Positions 31,078 through 32,328 of a stretch of 32,328 nt of DNA are shown piece after piece. The first letter of the stretch is position 1; each line of letters begins with the position of its first letter. A program made the translations under genes and the position numbers. The notes below the pieces were generated by a model. It did no database searches. It saw nothing but the letters and a program-made list of their open reading frames with translations, and had not been told where the DNA came from. The DNA is from Polyangia bacterium. GTDB lineage: Bacteria; Myxococcota_A; Polyangia; Polyangiales; Polyangiaceae. The stretch spans positions 1 through 32,328 of the forward strand of contig JAUHZF010000063.1 in NCBI GenBank assembly GCA_030426145.1, in the 5' to 3' direction.

Positions 31078-32328
31078 TCACGTGGTCTTGGACGTCTCTT
31101 TCGCCGTGCTCTTCTTGGCGGGACGTCCGATCTTGGGGTCGTCGATGGGGCCGGGGAGATGCTCGCGGCCGGGTAGGCCGAGCATGCGCTCTTCTTCGCC
31201 GCGCATCATCGCGCCCGCGAGCTCGACCGCGTCGATGATGGCCTTGTAGCCGGTGCAGCGGCAGAGGTTGCCGCTGAGGGCCTGCTTGATCTCGTCGCGG
31301 GTGGGCGCGGGGTTCTCCTCGAGCAAGGACCACGCGGTCATGAGGAACCCCGGGGTGCAGAAGCCACACTGAGCGGCGCCGGTTCGATCGAAGGCGTCGA
31401 GCAACGGATGCAGATTCTGAGCGCCGGGGAGCGCCTCGACCGTGCGCACGTCGCGCCCGTTGGCGGTGAGGGCCAGACTGAGACAGCTGAGGATGGGCCG
31501 GCCATCGACGTGCACGGTGCAAGCCCCACAATCGCCCTTGTCGCAGCCCTGCTTGGTACCGAACAGGTCGAGGTCGTAGCGCAGCACCTCGAGCAGCGTT
31601 CGGCTCGGGTCGATGGCGAGGTTGCGGCGGTCTCCGTTCACGCGCATCTGCATCGGCACCAGCATCGGAAGGCGACTCGGCTCTTTCGCACCAGCGTCCA
31701 CCTCGGGTGTCTCCCGGGCCTGCGCTTCGTCGTCAGCCCGCTTGCTCATGGCCCGACCGAAGAGCGGGTGCGTATCGGGGATGTGGTGGATGGCGAGCGA
31801 TTTGACGGCGCGCTCGCAGTAGGCGCGCAGGTCGGCGAGCACGGCCTCGCGCTTGGCGCCGAGCAGACCCAGATTGAGGAGCAGGACCTCGATGGGCACG
31901 TTGCCCACCCGCTCGCCGATCCCCATGGCCGTGCCGTGCACGCGGTCGACGCCGAGCTCACTGGCCCAGAGCGCGGTTTGCAGAGCGAGCCCACGGTCGT
32001 TGTGAGCGTGCCAGTCGAGGCCGACGTCGTCGTGGCCGGTCGCGACGAGCAGGTCACGGGTGAACTTCACCAGCCTAGCCACACCGTCGGGCGTAGCGTG
32101 CCCCACGGTGTCGCAGAGGCAGAGCCGGGTCGCGCCACCGTCGAGGGCGCACTTGAACATCTCCTCCAGGACTTCAGGCCGCGCCCGCGTGGTGTCTTCG
32201 GTGACGAGGCAGAAGGGCACCTCGTGCTTGCGCGCGACCTCGGTCGCTTCCCGAATGTGGTTGGTGAGGAAGTCGCGATCCCAGCTCTCGGTGAAGTGGC
32301 GGATCGGCGAGCTGCCGATGAAGGCGTA
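31078..32328 (-). CDS. hcrC: LeuA/HMGL-like domain fused to HcrC-type 2x[2Fe-2S] subunit, partial
   Basis: The frame is open to the right window edge, giving at least 416 residues. The N-terminal about 195 residues are an HMGL-like barrel fragment of the 2-isopropylmalate/homocitrate synthase kind: FIGSSPIR, CDTVGHATP, the metal-binding HAHND and GIGERVGN. After THPLFGR the sequence passes, at AMSKRADDE, into a 30-residue linker and then a full ferredoxin-like subunit (GCDKGDCGACTV with a later Cys, then CGFCTPGF and NLCRCTGY). This is HcrC-type, carrying electrons to the molybdenum subunit downstream. An ATG at 31749 could start a separate hcrC of 223 residues, but has no ribosome site. The LeuA-like part lacks its expected C-terminal region. 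A natural fusion, a separate start, or an assembly join are all possible. Confidence 0.7.
   Translation of the reverse strand, partial: YAFIGSSPIRHFTESWDRDFLTNHIREATEVARKHEVPFCLVTEDTTRARPEVLEEMFKCALDGGATRLCLCDTVGHATPDGVARLVKFTRDLLVATGHDDVGLDWHAHNDRGLALQTALWASELGVDRVHGTAMGIGERVGNVPIEVLLLNLGLLGAKREAVLADLRAYCERAVKSLAIHHIPDTHPLFGRAMSKRADDEAQARETPEVDAGAKEPSRLPMLVPMQMRVNGDRRNLAIDPSRTLLEVLRYDLDLFGTKQGCDKGDCGACTVHVDGRPILSCLSLALTANGRDVRTVEALPGAQNLHPLLDAFDRTGAAQCGFCTPGFLMTAWSLLEENPAPTRDEIKQALSGNLCRCTGYKAIIDAVELAGAMMRGEEERMLGLPGREHLPGPIDDPKIGRPAKKSTAKETSKTT

Noticed and set aside
1..32328. Circular element closed through the HMGL-type pieces at both ends
   Set aside because: The left piece is HMG-CoA lyase and the right is LeuA-like on the other strand; they are different families and do not join.

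Overview
The window looks like a chromosome segment of a high-GC, Gram-negative, predatory-type or soil delta-proteobacterium (Myxococcota, perhaps Polyangia). This is inferred from several things together: an MXAN_0977-type di-heme enzyme next to a four-Cys MbnP protein, a Ser/Thr kinase fused to an FGE-sulfatase-like domain, an FHA-domain sigma-54 activator, lipoproteins with long Gly/Ser/Thr linkers, and many outer-membrane proteins. No rRNA, tRNA, CRISPR array, insertion sequence or phage gene was seen.

Layout, left to right. 1-945 is a single open frame made of three unrelated pieces (HMG-CoA lyase, FMN-dependent alpha-hydroxy-acid dehydrogenase, MbnP), joined at short codon-level matches. 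It is followed by the MbnH-like di-heme protein (985-2127) and a calcineurin-like phosphoesterase (2148-3302). A minus-strand membrane protein (3486-4244) is separated from a plus-strand ECF sigma / FecR-like / outer-membrane cassette (4624-7371) by a 30-unit hexamer repeat (4344-4523). Then come a lipoprotein (7430-8692), a minus-strand pair made of a swivel-first aconitase-family enzyme and a MepA-like endopeptidase (11619 to 8726), a family-2 glycosyltransferase (11680-12339), a DHH-like phosphoesterase (minus, 13628 to 12555), and the kinase-FGE fusion (13738-15747).

22224 to 15749 on the minus strand is a tightly packed five-gene envelope operon: outer-membrane protein, small lipoprotein, 1183-residue OmpA-family lipoprotein with helical repeats, beta-barrel, Gly/Ser mini-lipoprotein. 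The first four genes are joined by overlapping stop/start codons. It is the best candidate here for an undescribed system, probably a peptidoglycan-anchored envelope complex. Next to it are a small CBU_0592-like membrane protein (22421-22669) and a coiled-coil membrane protein plus FHA/sigma-54 activator pair (25080 to 22679).

The right end (minus strand) holds a beta-helix lipoprotein (27719 to 25227) directly behind an hcrC-hcrA-hcrB cluster for a 4-hydroxybenzoyl-CoA reductase-type molybdenum enzyme. HcrB keeps the four extra Cys of the [4Fe-4S] insertion. HcrC is fused in frame to a LeuA/HMGL-like domain that runs off the window end.

Caution: the odd fusions lie at the two edges of the window, where assembly errors would also be expected, so both need read-level confirmation before biological interpretation.
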